Shown here piece after piece: positions 9,222 to 17,844 of a DNA stretch of 37,592 nt (within the stretch, counting starts at the first letter, position 1; every line of letters begins with the position of its first letter). Position numbers and translations under genes: made by a program. Under the pieces are notes generated by a model, which ran no database searches, had not been told where the DNA came from, and saw nothing but the letters and a program-made list of their open reading frames with translations. The DNA is from Sphingopyxis sp. LC81 (GTDB lineage Bacteria; Pseudomonadota; Alphaproteobacteria; Sphingomonadales; Sphingomonadaceae), in contig NZ_JNFD01000004.1 of assembly GCF_000756375.1 (NCBI RefSeq), forward strand, positions 1-37,592, given 5' to 3'.

Positions 9222-9624
9222 ATGAGCGCGCCTTCACTTCGCACCCATCGGTTGCTCATCCTCGCCTGTTCCGCGACAAAGCGGCAAGATGACGGCTATA
9301 TGCCCGCCATCGACCGCTATGACGGACCGCTTTGGCAAACGGTCCGTTGCCATGCGGGCGATCGCAAGATGCTGAAAATCACCGTGCTGTCCGCACGATA
9401 TGGTTTCCTCGACTCCAGGTCGCCGATCCAGAACTACGGCACCCATTTTACTGGAGAGTTCGCGGATCGGATGATGGGCGGTGGACTGGGCCACGCTGGT
9501 CACGGCCGCCTCTTCCCTCAAGCCGGACAATTTCGGGATCGGCGCGGCTTGCGAGATGGCTTTGCTCAGGGCGCATGGCGATCGGCCTTTCACCGTTTTC
9601 CCCTTCGACTGGTATCAGTTTTAA
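9222..9624 (+). pseudogene. YaaA/DUF6884-like protein, frameshifted
   Basis: The N-terminal 85 or so residues (RLLILACSATKR, IDRYDGPLWQTVR, VLSARYGFLDSRSPI) match small YaaA/DUF6884-type proteins often found beside ardC. Around 9476-9486 the reading frame breaks: the open frame runs on into unlike sequence to 9650, whereas the next frame continues with DWATLVTAASSLKPDNFGIG and ends FPFDWYQF followed by TAA at 9622-9624, which looks like the native C-terminus. A single-base insertion (or loss of two bases) explains it. It starts 3 nt after ardC. It is either a true pseudogene or a sequencing error. Confidence 0.65.
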
Positions 9625-9718
9625 CACCAACTGCCGAACCTAACCTATGACCTAAAGCGTGGCGAGGCCATTGGAGGGTGTTTAGGCGTCGCGCACTCAT
9701 GTCTGCCTATGACACAAA

Positions 9719-9749
9719 ATCTACGGTTAGCGTTCAACGAACCGTAGAT
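9719..9749. repeat. Perfect 10-bp inverted repeat at the backbone/cargo junction
   Basis: ATCTACGGTT (9719-9728) and AACCGTAGAT (9740-9749) are exact inverted copies; between them lies a further small dyad, CGTT-C-AACG (9731-9739). The 297-bp stretch 9625-9921 holds no credible gene. The dyad lies exactly between the frameshifted plasmid gene and the first catabolic gene. It could be an operator, a recombination site or a bidirectional transcript stop; no T-run follows. Confidence 0.45.
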
Positions 9750-9857
9750 GCAGAGCGGGATAAACCCTATCCAAATAAGACGCCTACGCCGGGATCTCGA
9801 CTCGTCACACGAGATGAGCAAGCGAATGGAATTGATGCTCAGCATAGCTGCTCATAT

Positions 9858-9874
9858 TGGTATTGAAATGGTAT
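9858..9874 (+). promoter_or_regulatory. Putative GntR operator upstream of the TonB receptor
   Basis: TGGTATTGAAATGGTAT contains two TGGTAT copies spaced 11 bp, one helical turn. Four similar 17-mers occur at 17824, 23087, 25113 and 26044, all next to amino-sugar genes. It lies 48 bp before the receptor start, close enough to overlap the promoter. The linked GntR/UTRA protein is the likely ligand; binding is inference. Confidence 0.6.
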
Positions 9875-9921
9875 ATAACTGTGTTATTGTCGAGACAGGT
9901 TTGAAGAGGGGAGTGAGCAAA

Positions 9922-12657
9922 ATGGGACGGATAAAAGGCGGATTCCTGCGTTGCGGGTCGGCGATAGCTTCAGCGATTGCGCTCATGTCAGCAAGTGCCG
10001 TGTTTGCGCAAGAAACCGATAGCACAACGAGCGAAGCGCGCGCGGAGACGGACATCATCGTCACCGGCACGCGTGTCCGTACGCCCGGCCTGACCTCCAC
10101 CAGCCCGATCAGCGCGGTGGAGGGTGAGCAGATTTCGCTTCAACGGGCGGTCACGATCGAAGACTTCTCGGTCAAGATGCCGCAGCTCGCGGGCGGCGTG
10201 AACTCGACATCGGTGGGCAGCGACGCATTCGGCGCGCAGACCCTGGACCTGCGTAACCTCGGGCAGAACCGCACCCTCGTACTGATCAACGGAACGCGCG
10301 CCATTCCGTTCAGCTTCCGCAATGCGGTCGATGTCAACTCGATCCCGGCTCCCTTGCTCAAGCGCGTCGATGTGCTCACCGGCGGCGCTGCAGCGGTCTA
10401 TGGCGCGGACGCCGTGGCAGGGGTCGTGAACTTCATCATCGATGATTCGTTTGAAGGGTGGCAGGCGAACGCAAATTATCGAGCGGTGTCGGGTGGAGCT
10501 TCGCAATTCGGTGGCCATGTGATGGGCGGCATGTCGCTCGGCGGCCGCGGCAATCTGGTGGTCTATGGCGAATACACCGAGCGCGACCCACTGCTGGCCG
10601 CGCACCGCGCCTTTGCGCGGCGCGGCGTGGCGACGTTGCCGATCGGCGGCAATTTCACCGACGTGGCGAGCGGTAGGACCTTTTCCTACGATGCGTTGGG
10701 CAATTTCACGCTGACGCCGCAATCGACCGACTACACCCCCGATTTCCTGCTCGTCCAGCCGTTGCGGCGCATCAACGCGAGCGCTTTTCTGAAATATGAC
10801 GTGTTTGACAATGTCGAGCTCTATGGCCGCCTGATGTACTCCGACCTGCGGACGCGCGGCGGCAGCCGGTCGGGGCAGAATCCTCCGACCACAGGGGCCA
10901 ATGGGATCAACGTCCAGATCGCCGAGAATAATCCATTCCTCGACCCCCAAGCGCGGGCGCGGCTGACCTTCGTCAACGGTTTCGCTACCGTCAACGTCCG
11001 GCGCTCGCTCGGCGAACTCGGTGTGACCTATGCGCAGAACAATCGCGAAACCATCCAGGGCCTGATCGGGCTACGTGGCAACATCACGCCTGCAATCAGC
11101 TGGGATGCCTATTATCAGCATGGCCAGTCCAAGGAATCGATCGTCGTCAAGGGCGACGGGACGCGGTCCGCCTTTGCCGGCCTAGCTAACACGACCGACA
11201 TCTTCGGGCCGGGCGGTGACTTCACCAGCGTGCTGCGCGATTTCAATTTCGGCAACCGCAAACGCACGCAGCAGGTGGCATCCGCCTATGTTGCCGGCGA
11301 TACGAGCGACTTCTTCGCTGGATGGGCAGGACCGATCGGCTTCACCGCAGGCTATGAATTCCGCCGAGAAACCGGCCGGTTTGTCTATGGCGCTGACCTC
11401 GGGACGTCGTTCAACCAGGGAACCGAATCGGCGCCGCTGGTTCCGCCCTTCGTCAAGGTGAACGAATTGTTCGGCGAACTAATCGTCCCCTTGCTGTCGG
11501 ATTTACCGCTGGTCCAAAAGCTGACCGTCGAAGGCGCGTATCGTCGATCCTGGTATGAAAAATCGGTGGGCGCCGACCGGCGCTACGATACGAACAAGCT
11601 TGGCATCAACTGGATCGTCTCCGACGACCTACGGCTGCGCGGCACGCGCCAAACCGTCATTCGCGACGCCAATATTGGCGAATTCGCTAACCCAGTCTTT
11701 TCGATTCCCTTCGCTAATCTACGTACGGTTGCACGTCTTTTTCCGCGCTATGCCGGGGATCCGTGCGTGGGCGCGACCAATTCGGCGACGATCACGCAAT
11801 GTACGGCGCAGGGATATCGGGGAGCCTATGATTCCAACAACCCCGCAAATCTGCAGGGCGGCTATTTCTTCGGTGGCAACGCGAACATCGAAGCCGAAAG
11901 GGGCAAAACTTACACGCTTGGCGGCGTCTTCACCCCGACCTTCCTGCGTGGTCTCAATCTTTCGGTGGACTGGTACAAGATCGATATTCGCAACGCGGTC
12001 GGCCAGATCCAACCCGTCGATGCGCTTACGAGCTGCTACATTACCGATCCAACGCCGGGCAATCCACTCTGCGCCGCAGTAACCAGGGATCCAACCACCG
12101 GTTACATCCTCAATGCCTTTGTCGATGATCGAAACCTTGCGCTTATCAAGCAGCAAGGCATCGACATCGACTTCCGTTATGGATTCGATCTCGATTTCGG
12201 TCCGCCGGAGAGCCGGCTCACCCTCGGCTATACGGCGAGCATCGTCACCAAATATTCGATCCAGCGTAACGCCGCGCTAACTCCCGTCGATTGCAAGGGA
12301 ACCTATGGCGCTGCCTGTTCATCGGACCTTGTGACGCTGGTTGCACCAGATTTCCGGTCGCGCGCTACGATCACCTGGGACAGCAAGCCGTTGACGGTCC
12401 AGTTCGGATGGAAACGCATCGGATCGGTTCGCGATTCGACCGCGGGTAGCACCGGTCGGATTCCTGCTTATGATTATTTCGACCTGAACCTGGCGGTTCG
12501 TCCGCCCGTCGAGGGGCTGACCCTAGCCTTCGGGATCGACAATCTCTTTGACAAGAAGCCGCCGCTACCGGTCAATCCCGGGGCATACAATACATTCCCG
12601 GATACTTACGACGTGCTGGGAACCACCTTTGGCTTCTCCGTCACCCTAAGGCGGTGA
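9922..12657 (+). CDS. TonB-dependent outer-membrane receptor (likely muropeptide/amino-sugar uptake)
   Basis: About 911 residues. I place the start at ATG 9922, after a GAGGGGAG ribosome binding site, rather than at the far-upstream ATG, because this gives a normal signal peptide (residues 1-29, cleavage after SAVFA). A TonB-box-like DIIVTG follows at 44-49, then the plug domain (LDLRNLGQNRTLVLINGTR, and VDVLTGGAAAVYGADAVAG) and a long beta-barrel. It would sit in the outer membrane and be energised by TonB. The substrate is not readable from sequence; as first gene of a set with a symporter and murQ, under a putative GntR operator, a peptidoglycan fragment or GlcNAc oligomer is the best guess. 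Such receptors replace porins for oligosaccharide uptake in sphingomonads and Caulobacter. Confidence 0.9.
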   Translation: MGRIKGGFLRCGSAIASAIALMSASAVFAQETDSTTSEARAETDIIVTGTRVRTPGLTSTSPISAVEGEQISLQRAVTIEDFSVKMPQLAGGVNSTSVGSDAFGAQTLDLRNLGQNRTLVLINGTRAIPFSFRNAVDVNSIPAPLLKRVDVLTGGAAAVYGADAVAGVVNFIIDDSFEGWQANANYRAVSGGASQFGGHVMGGMSLGGRGNLVVYGEYTERDPLLAAHRAFARRGVATLPIGGNFTDVASGRTFSYDALGNFTLTPQSTDYTPDFLLVQPLRRINASAFLKYDVFDNVELYGRLMYSDLRTRGGSRSGQNPPTTGANGINVQIAENNPFLDPQARARLTFVNGFATVNVRRSLGELGVTYAQNNRETIQGLIGLRGNITPAISWDAYYQHGQSKESIVVKGDGTRSAFAGLANTTDIFGPGGDFTSVLRDFNFGNRKRTQQVASAYVAGDTSDFFAGWAGPIGFTAGYEFRRETGRFVYGADLGTSFNQGTESAPLVPPFVKVNELFGELIVPLLSDLPLVQKLTVEGAYRRSWYEKSVGADRRYDTNKLGINWIVSDDLRLRGTRQTVIRDANIGEFANPVFSIPFANLRTVARLFPRYAGDPCVGATNSATITQCTAQGYRGAYDSNNPANLQGGYFFGGNANIEAERGKTYTLGGVFTPTFLRGLNLSVDWYKIDIRNAVGQIQPVDALTSCYITDPTPGNPLCAAVTRDPTTGYILNAFVDDRNLALIKQQGIDIDFRYGFDLDFGPPESRLTLGYTASIVTKYSIQRNAALTPVDCKGTYGAACSSDLVTLVAPDFRSRATITWDSKPLTVQFGWKRIGSVRDSTAGSTGRIPAYDYFDLNLAVRPPVEGLTLAFGIDNLFDKKPPLPVNPGAYNTFPDTYDVLGTTFGFSVTLRR

Positions 12658-12661
12658 GGGC

Positions 12662-12701
12662 GTGGAGTGGAGGCATTGTAGACACCTAGCCTCCATTCCA
12701 C
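12662..12701 (+). repeat. Strong intercistronic hairpin between receptor and symporter
   Basis: GTGGAGTGGAGGC (12662-12674) pairs with GCCTCCATTCCAC (12689-12701): a 13-bp stem with one G-T position and a 14-nt loop, starting 4 nt after the receptor stop. No T-run follows. This suits 3'-end protection of the receptor message or partial termination, giving more receptor than downstream enzymes. Confidence 0.65.
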
Positions 12702-12782
12702 CAGGGCGAGTTGTCCAAGGCGCGGCGCATCAGACGATTTCTCAGGTCTGACGTCCGCGCCTCACCGCCATCCGGGGACATT

Positions 12783-14348
12783 ATGCACACGTTACAATTT
12801 ACTTCGCTGGATTGGTCGATTCTGATCGGATATGTCCTGATCCTCGCTATCGCCGGCTATGCCTCAACGCGGCGCAACATGCAGAATGCGGATGATTATT
12901 TTCTGGCCAGCCATCGCGCGCCAACATGGCTGGTTGCGGTGTCGGTTCTGTCGACCGTGCAATCGACAGCAACATTTCTGGGGGTCCCCGACAATAGCTT
13001 CAGGGGCAATTATACCTATCTGACGAGCGTGATCGGCGCGCTGATCGGCGCGTGGCTTGTTGCCGCCATCCTGATGCCGCGCTTTTATGCGATGGGCGCC
13101 ACCACCGTCTATGAACTGCTCGAGGCCCGGTTCAGCCCGGCCGCTCGCCGAGCGGCAGGCGCCATGTATCTGGTCGGGCGGGTGTTTGCCAGTGGGGCGC
13201 GCCTCTATCTTGCTGCGATCGCCGTTTCGATGATCCTCTTCCTCGACGTCGCGCCCGAGCATATCATCATCGCCTCGTTTGTTTTGCTGGTCTTCGGCCT
13301 CGCCTTCACTTTTATGGGCGGCCTCAATTCTGTGATCTGGAGCGACCTGGTCCAAGTCGTGCTTTATGTCGGAGCGGCGATCTTCGTCGTCCTGTTCCTG
13401 CTGTCCAAGATTCCTGCGCCGGCCGCCGATATCTATACCGCGCTTGCGCATCCTCCCTCCGGAGCGAGCAAGTTGCAGGTCCTTGACTGGACGCTCGACC
13501 TCGGCACGCCCTTTTCGGTTCTGGCGGCAGTGACGGGGATGGTCCTGATCAACGCGGCGAATTCGGGTCTCGACCAAGATACGACGCAGCGCCTGCTCGC
13601 CTGCGATTCGGCGAAACAGGGCAGCCGCGCCCTCTACTGGTCCGTTCTGGCATCGATCCCCGTCATCCTGATCTTCCTCTTCATCGGCTCGCTGCTCTAC
13701 ATCTTCTATGAACGCCCCGACCTGATGGCGGCCATCCCGGGACAGATCGCGCCGACATTCCAGGGCGAAAAAATCACCGTTTTCATGAGCTTCATCCTGA
13801 GCGAAATCCCGCCCGGGTTGCGTGGGTTCGTAACGGTTGGCGTCATCGCCGCCGCCGCCATCAATTCGGGCCTGATCTCAATGGCCGCCGTAGCAATCAA
13901 CGACTTCTACCGTCCTTTCATCGAGCGCAAGAGACCGCGCGACGAGCGTCACTTCATCCTCGCGGGGCGGCTTGCGACAGTTTTGCTGGGCGTCCTCCTC
14001 TTCCTGATGTCCATCGTCTGCTTCTATTGGCAGCGATACAGCGACATTCCCCTGCTCGAATTTGTCCTAGGAGTGATGGCATTCGCCTATTCAGGATTGC
14101 TAGGAGTCTATATAACAGCGGTGTTTTCAAAGCGCGGATCAACGGCGTCGGTCATCGCGGCCCTAGCGGTCGGCTTCATCGTCGTCATGCTGTTTCAACC
14201 GTTCACGATCGACGTGCTTGGCTTGCCCGAAGCACTAAAGAAAATCGCTTTCCCGTGGCACTTGTGCGTTGGCGTGACAGTTTCCACGCTGGTTTGCCTC
14301 ATCGGCAACGCGAACAAGAAAGAGAGAAGCACAGATGCCGGGTACTGA
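12783..14348 (+). CDS. Sodium:solute symporter (SSS family), inner membrane
   Basis: About 521 residues with 13-14 hydrophobic segments and SSS features such as TFMGGLNSVIWSDLVQ (midway) and NSGLDQDTTQRLLAC, typical of sugar/solute:Na+ symporters. ATG 12783 is preferred over 12711, since GGGGA precedes it and the family starts shortly before the first helix (LDWSILIGYVLILAI). The final 14 bp overlap murQ, so the two are coupled. Placement between an outer-membrane receptor and MurNAc-6-P etherase suggests it carries MurNAc, anhydroMurNAc or GlcNAc across the inner membrane; no AmpG-type permease is present. The substrate is inference. Confidence 0.88.
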   Translation: MHTLQFTSLDWSILIGYVLILAIAGYASTRRNMQNADDYFLASHRAPTWLVAVSVLSTVQSTATFLGVPDNSFRGNYTYLTSVIGALIGAWLVAAILMPRFYAMGATTVYELLEARFSPAARRAAGAMYLVGRVFASGARLYLAAIAVSMILFLDVAPEHIIIASFVLLVFGLAFTFMGGLNSVIWSDLVQVVLYVGAAIFVVLFLLSKIPAPAADIYTALAHPPSGASKLQVLDWTLDLGTPFSVLAAVTGMVLINAANSGLDQDTTQRLLACDSAKQGSRALYWSVLASIPVILIFLFIGSLLYIFYERPDLMAAIPGQIAPTFQGEKITVFMSFILSEIPPGLRGFVTVGVIAAAAINSGLISMAAVAINDFYRPFIERKRPRDERHFILAGRLATVLLGVLLFLMSIVCFYWQRYSDIPLLEFVLGVMAFAYSGLLGVYITAVFSKRGSTASVIAALAVGFIVVMLFQPFTIDVLGLPEALKKIAFPWHLCVGVTVSTLVCLIGNANKKERSTDAGY

Positions 14349-15228
14349 AGCGATTGACCCACGTTATGCCGAAATCGACAATTGGCCGACGATCGACGCC
14401 GTGACCGCAATGATCGAGGGGCAACGAGAAGCGATCGAAGCCTTGAACAGCCAAGCGGATGCGATTGCCGCGGCGTGCGCAGCGGCCGCGCAGCGGCTTT
14501 TGTCTTCGCAAGGACGCCTGATCTATGTCGGCGCCGGGACATCCGGCCGCGTCGCGGTTCAGGACGGTGTCGAACTGACGCCTACCTTCGGCTGGCCGGA
14601 AGAGCGATTGCTGTATCTTCTGGCGGGCGGGCTCCCGGCACTCATCGAGAGCGCCGAAGGTGCCGAAGACGATGTTGCCGATGCCGAGAGGCAGATTGCC
14701 GAGCACGCCGTGAACGCGGCCGATGTCGTGGTAGCGGTGGCGGCGAGCGGGCGTACTCCGTTCACTTTGCGGGCAATCGAGGTTGCGCGGGCGCGCGGGG
14801 CGCTTACGATCGCGATCGCGAACAATGCATCGACGCCGATCCTCGAAGCCGCGCTGCACCCCATCTTGCTCGGCACCGGAAGCGAGATCATCAGCGGGTC
14901 GACGCGCATGAAGGCTGGCACGGCCCAGAAGGCCGCCGTCAACATCATCTCGACGACTATCATGCTGAAGCTCGGCAAGGTCTATCAGGGCCAGATGGTC
15001 GACATGATTGTCTCGAACGCGAAATTGCAGCGGCGGGCGGCCGGAATCGTACAGATGCTGACGAGTTGCTCCGAGGAAGAAGCCATGGCTGCCCTCAAAC
15101 GGGGCGAAAACAGCATCTCCAAGGCGGTCCTCATCGCAAAAGGCAATACCCCCGAGGGGGCGGCAAAGCTTCTCGGAGACAACGGCGGAATATTGGGCAA
15201 GGCCATCGCAGCGCTCGGGGAGAAATGA
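14335..15228 (+). CDS. murQ: N-acetylmuramic acid 6-phosphate etherase
   Basis: A 297-residue SIS-domain enzyme that splits MurNAc-6-phosphate into GlcNAc-6-phosphate and D-lactate in the cytoplasm. Diagnostic features: VGAGTSGRVAVQD (65-77), the catalytic Glu region GVELTPTFGWP with Glu80, ESAEGAEDD (the second conserved acidic block), AASGRTPF, and GSEIISGSTRMKAGTAQK. The C-terminal helical region (SCSEEEAMAALKR) is also typical. Length is normal. It overlaps the symporter gene by 14 bp and is followed 59 bp later by the NagX-like gene. Paired in this window with anmK and a D-lactate dehydrogenase-like oxidase, its substrate supply and both product routes are covered. Confidence 0.95.
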   Translation: MPGTEAIDPRYAEIDNWPTIDAVTAMIEGQREAIEALNSQADAIAAACAAAAQRLLSSQGRLIYVGAGTSGRVAVQDGVELTPTFGWPEERLLYLLAGGLPALIESAEGAEDDVADAERQIAEHAVNAADVVVAVAASGRTPFTLRAIEVARARGALTIAIANNASTPILEAALHPILLGTGSEIISGSTRMKAGTAQKAAVNIISTTIMLKLGKVYQGQMVDMIVSNAKLQRRAAGIVQMLTSCSEEEAMAALKRGENSISKAVLIAKGNTPEGAAKLLGDNGGILGKAIAALGEK

Positions 15229-15287
15229 AATGGCGCGATGTCGCAGAGCGATTTGACGGCATGCGCGGATCCTGACCGGCTGGTGCC

Positions 15288-16364
15288 ATGACGCGATTGG
15301 CGCCCGCCCGCGACCTGCCGCTCGATTTCCTGCGGGGAGTCGATGTGATGCTGATGCTGCTGGTCAATTTCCTGGTGCCCGCGGCACCAGCGATCCTCCG
15401 GCACGCCGCCTGGCACGGCCTGACGCTAGCCGATATCGTCTTCCCGATATTTTTGTTCATTGTCGGCATCTCTGCATCGCTGGCTTTCGATGGACGTTTG
15501 CGGCGGCAGATGCCCTGGGGTGCGATTGCCCGGCGCGGGGCGTTGCTCTTCGCGATCGGCGTCGCGCTCAACTGGTGCCTGCGGCCTGGATTCGATTGGG
15601 ATCAATTGCGGTGGGCAGGCGTGTTGCAGCGCATAGCCATCGTATATCTCGCTTGCGCGGTGATCGTCTCCGTCGGGCGCGGCGCGATCGTTCCGCTGGG
15701 ACTGGGGCTGGCGATCATCGCCACTCACACATTCGTTCTGCTGAACATCGGTGCAGAAAATACTGTAGCCAGCCTCGCTCCCGGAGCGGGCATCAGCGGG
15801 TGGCTCGATCGGCAACTCCCGCCGGGATTGATATTGCGCGGCAGCTGGGATCCGGAGGGCATTTTGTCCACGCTGCCTTCCATGGCGAGCGGTTTCCTTG
15901 GCGTCGCGCTTGCGCGCTGGGCCAGCGCGCCGAGGCCCATCTGGCGCCTCGCGTTCGCCGGCATCCTCCTCGTGCTGACCGGGCTGCTGACGACGATCGT
16001 CATCCCGATCAACAAGGATTTGTGGACCGCGAGTTTCGTGCTTGTGACGTCGGGGATCGGCGCGTCGGGTTACGCTGCGGTTCGCGCCGCCTGGCCCGTG
16101 CTGCAGCCGCATGGGTGGGCGAAGCAGTTCGTCGCCGTGGGCCAGGCGGCGTTGACCATCTATGTGATCCATATGCTCCTGATCGCCCTGCTGCGCCTTC
16201 CGCCGGGCGGCGAGGACCGGCTCTGGGACAGCCTGCTCGCGGGGCTTCGGGCGTCCGGTCTGTCGGCCATGTGGGCGTCGGTGCTATTTGCCGTTCTTGC
16301 GGTAATTCTTTGCAGGTTGCTGCTGGCACCGCTTCAACGCCGCGGCCTTTTGCTGCGGGTGTAG
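15288..16364 (+). CDS. nagX: NagX-like membrane protein (DUF5009/HGSNAT-type acyltransferase family)
   Basis: A 358-residue polytopic membrane protein with about 10 hydrophobic segments. It has the family's opening LDFLRGVDVMLMLLVNF and DIVFPIFLFIVGIS, the pattern of COG4299 proteins related to heparan-alpha-glucosaminide N-acetyltransferase. NagX homologues lie in GlcNAc clusters of many proteobacteria; they may acetylate amino sugars at the membrane or help transport, and the role is not settled. It ends the receptor-symporter-murQ set; the next gene converges from the other strand. Confidence 0.8.
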   Translation: MTRLAPARDLPLDFLRGVDVMLMLLVNFLVPAAPAILRHAAWHGLTLADIVFPIFLFIVGISASLAFDGRLRRQMPWGAIARRGALLFAIGVALNWCLRPGFDWDQLRWAGVLQRIAIVYLACAVIVSVGRGAIVPLGLGLAIIATHTFVLLNIGAENTVASLAPGAGISGWLDRQLPPGLILRGSWDPEGILSTLPSMASGFLGVALARWASAPRPIWRLAFAGILLVLTGLLTTIVIPINKDLWTASFVLVTSGIGASGYAAVRAAWPVLQPHGWAKQFVAVGQAALTIYVIHMLLIALLRLPPGGEDRLWDSLLAGLRASGLSAMWASVLFAVLAVILCRLLLAPLQRRGLLLRV

Positions 16365-16416
16365 GCGGGTCCGCATGACGCCGGCGTGGTCGTCGCGGGC
16401 CTGGCGGCTTTCGGCA

Positions 16417-17787
16417 TCATGCTGCGAATATCTTGCCAGGATTGAAGATGCCCTCCGGATCGAGCGCCTGCTTGAGTTGCCGCATGATCTCGACGGAAGC
16501 CGTCCCGTTCTCGCGCAGCAGGGAGTCGCGCTTGCCCAAGCCGATCCCATGTTCACCCGTGCAGGTTCCGCCAACCGAGAGCGCGTGATCGATCATGGCA
16601 TCGTTGATGACCGCCGCCTTTTGCCACGAGGGCTTGTCGTCGGGATGGAGAATGAAGAAGACGTGGAAATTCCCGTCGCCGACATGGCCCAGGATCGGAG
16701 CGAACAGCCCCGATGCTTCGATCATCGTTTCCGCACGCGAAATGGCTTCGGCCAATCGCGAAATGGGGACGCAAATGTCGGTGATCCAGGCTTGCGCCTC
16801 AGGAACCATTGACCGCGATGCCCAAAGCAGATGGTGCCGCGCCTTCCATAGCAAGTTCCGTTCCTCCGTCGCGGTCGCGGACCTGAGTGTCCCGCCGCCG
16901 TTGGCATCTCCCAGAACGCGAACGATTTCCAATTGCTCGGAGATGCTGGCGCCGGAACCGTGGAACTCCAGAAAGAGGGTTGGACATTCGGGGAGACCGA
17001 GATGGCTCTGGCGGTTGCACGCGATCATCGCGCGCGTGTCGAGAAGCTCCATGCGCGCGATGGCGATCCCAGATTGGATGGTCTGAATCACGGTATCGAC
17101 CGCACCCTCTATGCTGGCGAAATCCCAGCTTGCGGAAACGATCTGTTCGGGTTGCCCATGAAGGCGCAGGGTCGCCTCCACGATTAGGCCCAAAGTGCCT
17201 TCGGATCCGGCGAAGAGATGAGTAAGGTCGTAGCCCGCCGCCGATTTGCGGGCCCGGGTCCCCGTCTGGATCAGATCGCCAGTTGCCGTAACGACCTTGA
17301 GGGCAAGCAGATTGTCGCGCATGTTGCCGTAACGTACAGTCGTCGTTCCGGACGCCCGGGTTGCGATCATCCCGCCGATGGTTGCGTTCGCCCCGGGATC
17401 GACCGGAAAAAAGAGACCTGTGGTGCGCAGCTCCTCGTTGAGCTGTTCGCGCGTTACGCCCGGCTGAACCACGACAAGTAGATCTTCCGGGGAAATCTCG
17501 ACTATCTCGTTCATGCGCGAAAAATCTACGACGAGCGTGTCCGATGTGACGGCGGCCGCGTTCCCCTCGAGAGAAGTGCCGGCACCATAACCCACGATCG
17601 GGACGCCCTGCGCGGCAGCTGCGCGAACTAGCTGGCGAACCTCCTCGATCGACACGGGCTGTGCCACCAGTGCCGGAAGTTCGCCCGGATGGTGACCCTC
17701 GGTTTGCGTATAGGCGACGCGCGCGGTTTCAGCGGTGATCAGTCGGTCGCCAAGGAAATTCGAAAGCATGTCGCGCAGATGGGTCAT
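16417..17787 (-). CDS. FAD-linked D-lactate dehydrogenase/glycolate oxidase-type protein
   Basis: About 456 residues of the GlcD/DLD flavoprotein family. I use ATG 17787 (MTHLRDMLSNFLGDR) rather than the far-upstream ATG because it fits family length. The PCMH-type FAD domain shows PALVAQPVSIEEVRQLVR, GYGAGTSLEGNAAA and DPGANATIGGMIATRASG. The C-terminal oxidase domain shows GHVGDGNFHV and GTCTGEHGIGLGKRD, which supply metal and flavin-linked residues. Members oxidise D-lactate, glycolate or other 2-hydroxyacids. MurQ, encoded nearby, releases D-lactate, so D-lactate to pyruvate is the likely reaction. The gene is divergent from the deaminase gene and shares its 57-bp upstream region and operator. 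Confidence 0.88.
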   Translation of the reverse strand: MTHLRDMLSNFLGDRLITAETARVAYTQTEGHHPGELPALVAQPVSIEEVRQLVRAAAAQGVPIVGYGAGTSLEGNAAAVTSDTLVVDFSRMNEIVEISPEDLLVVVQPGVTREQLNEELRTTGLFFPVDPGANATIGGMIATRASGTTTVRYGNMRDNLLALKVVTATGDLIQTGTRARKSAAGYDLTHLFAGSEGTLGLIVEATLRLHGQPEQIVSASWDFASIEGAVDTVIQTIQSGIAIARMELLDTRAMIACNRQSHLGLPECPTLFLEFHGSGASISEQLEIVRVLGDANGGGTLRSATATEERNLLWKARHHLLWASRSMVPEAQAWITDICVPISRLAEAISRAETMIEASGLFAPILGHVGDGNFHVFFILHPDDKPSWQKAAVINDAMIDHALSVGGTCTGEHGIGLGKRDSLLRENGTASVEIMRQLKQALDPEGIFNPGKIFAA

Positions 17788-17823
17788 GCCGCGAATATAT
17801 CTGCCTTGCGGATCAAGGTAAAC

Positions 17824-17840
17824 TGGTATTATACAGGTAT
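17824..17840 (+). promoter_or_regulatory. Putative GntR operator between the divergent oxidase and deaminase genes
   Basis: TGGTATTATACAGGTAT has two GGTAT copies spaced 11 bp and ends 4 bp before the deaminase ATG. It also covers a TATTAT (17827-17832) that could be a -10 element. A bound regulator here would block transcription or translation of the deaminase directly and may control the oxidase on the other strand. Confidence 0.65.
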
Positions 17841-17844
17841 TATA

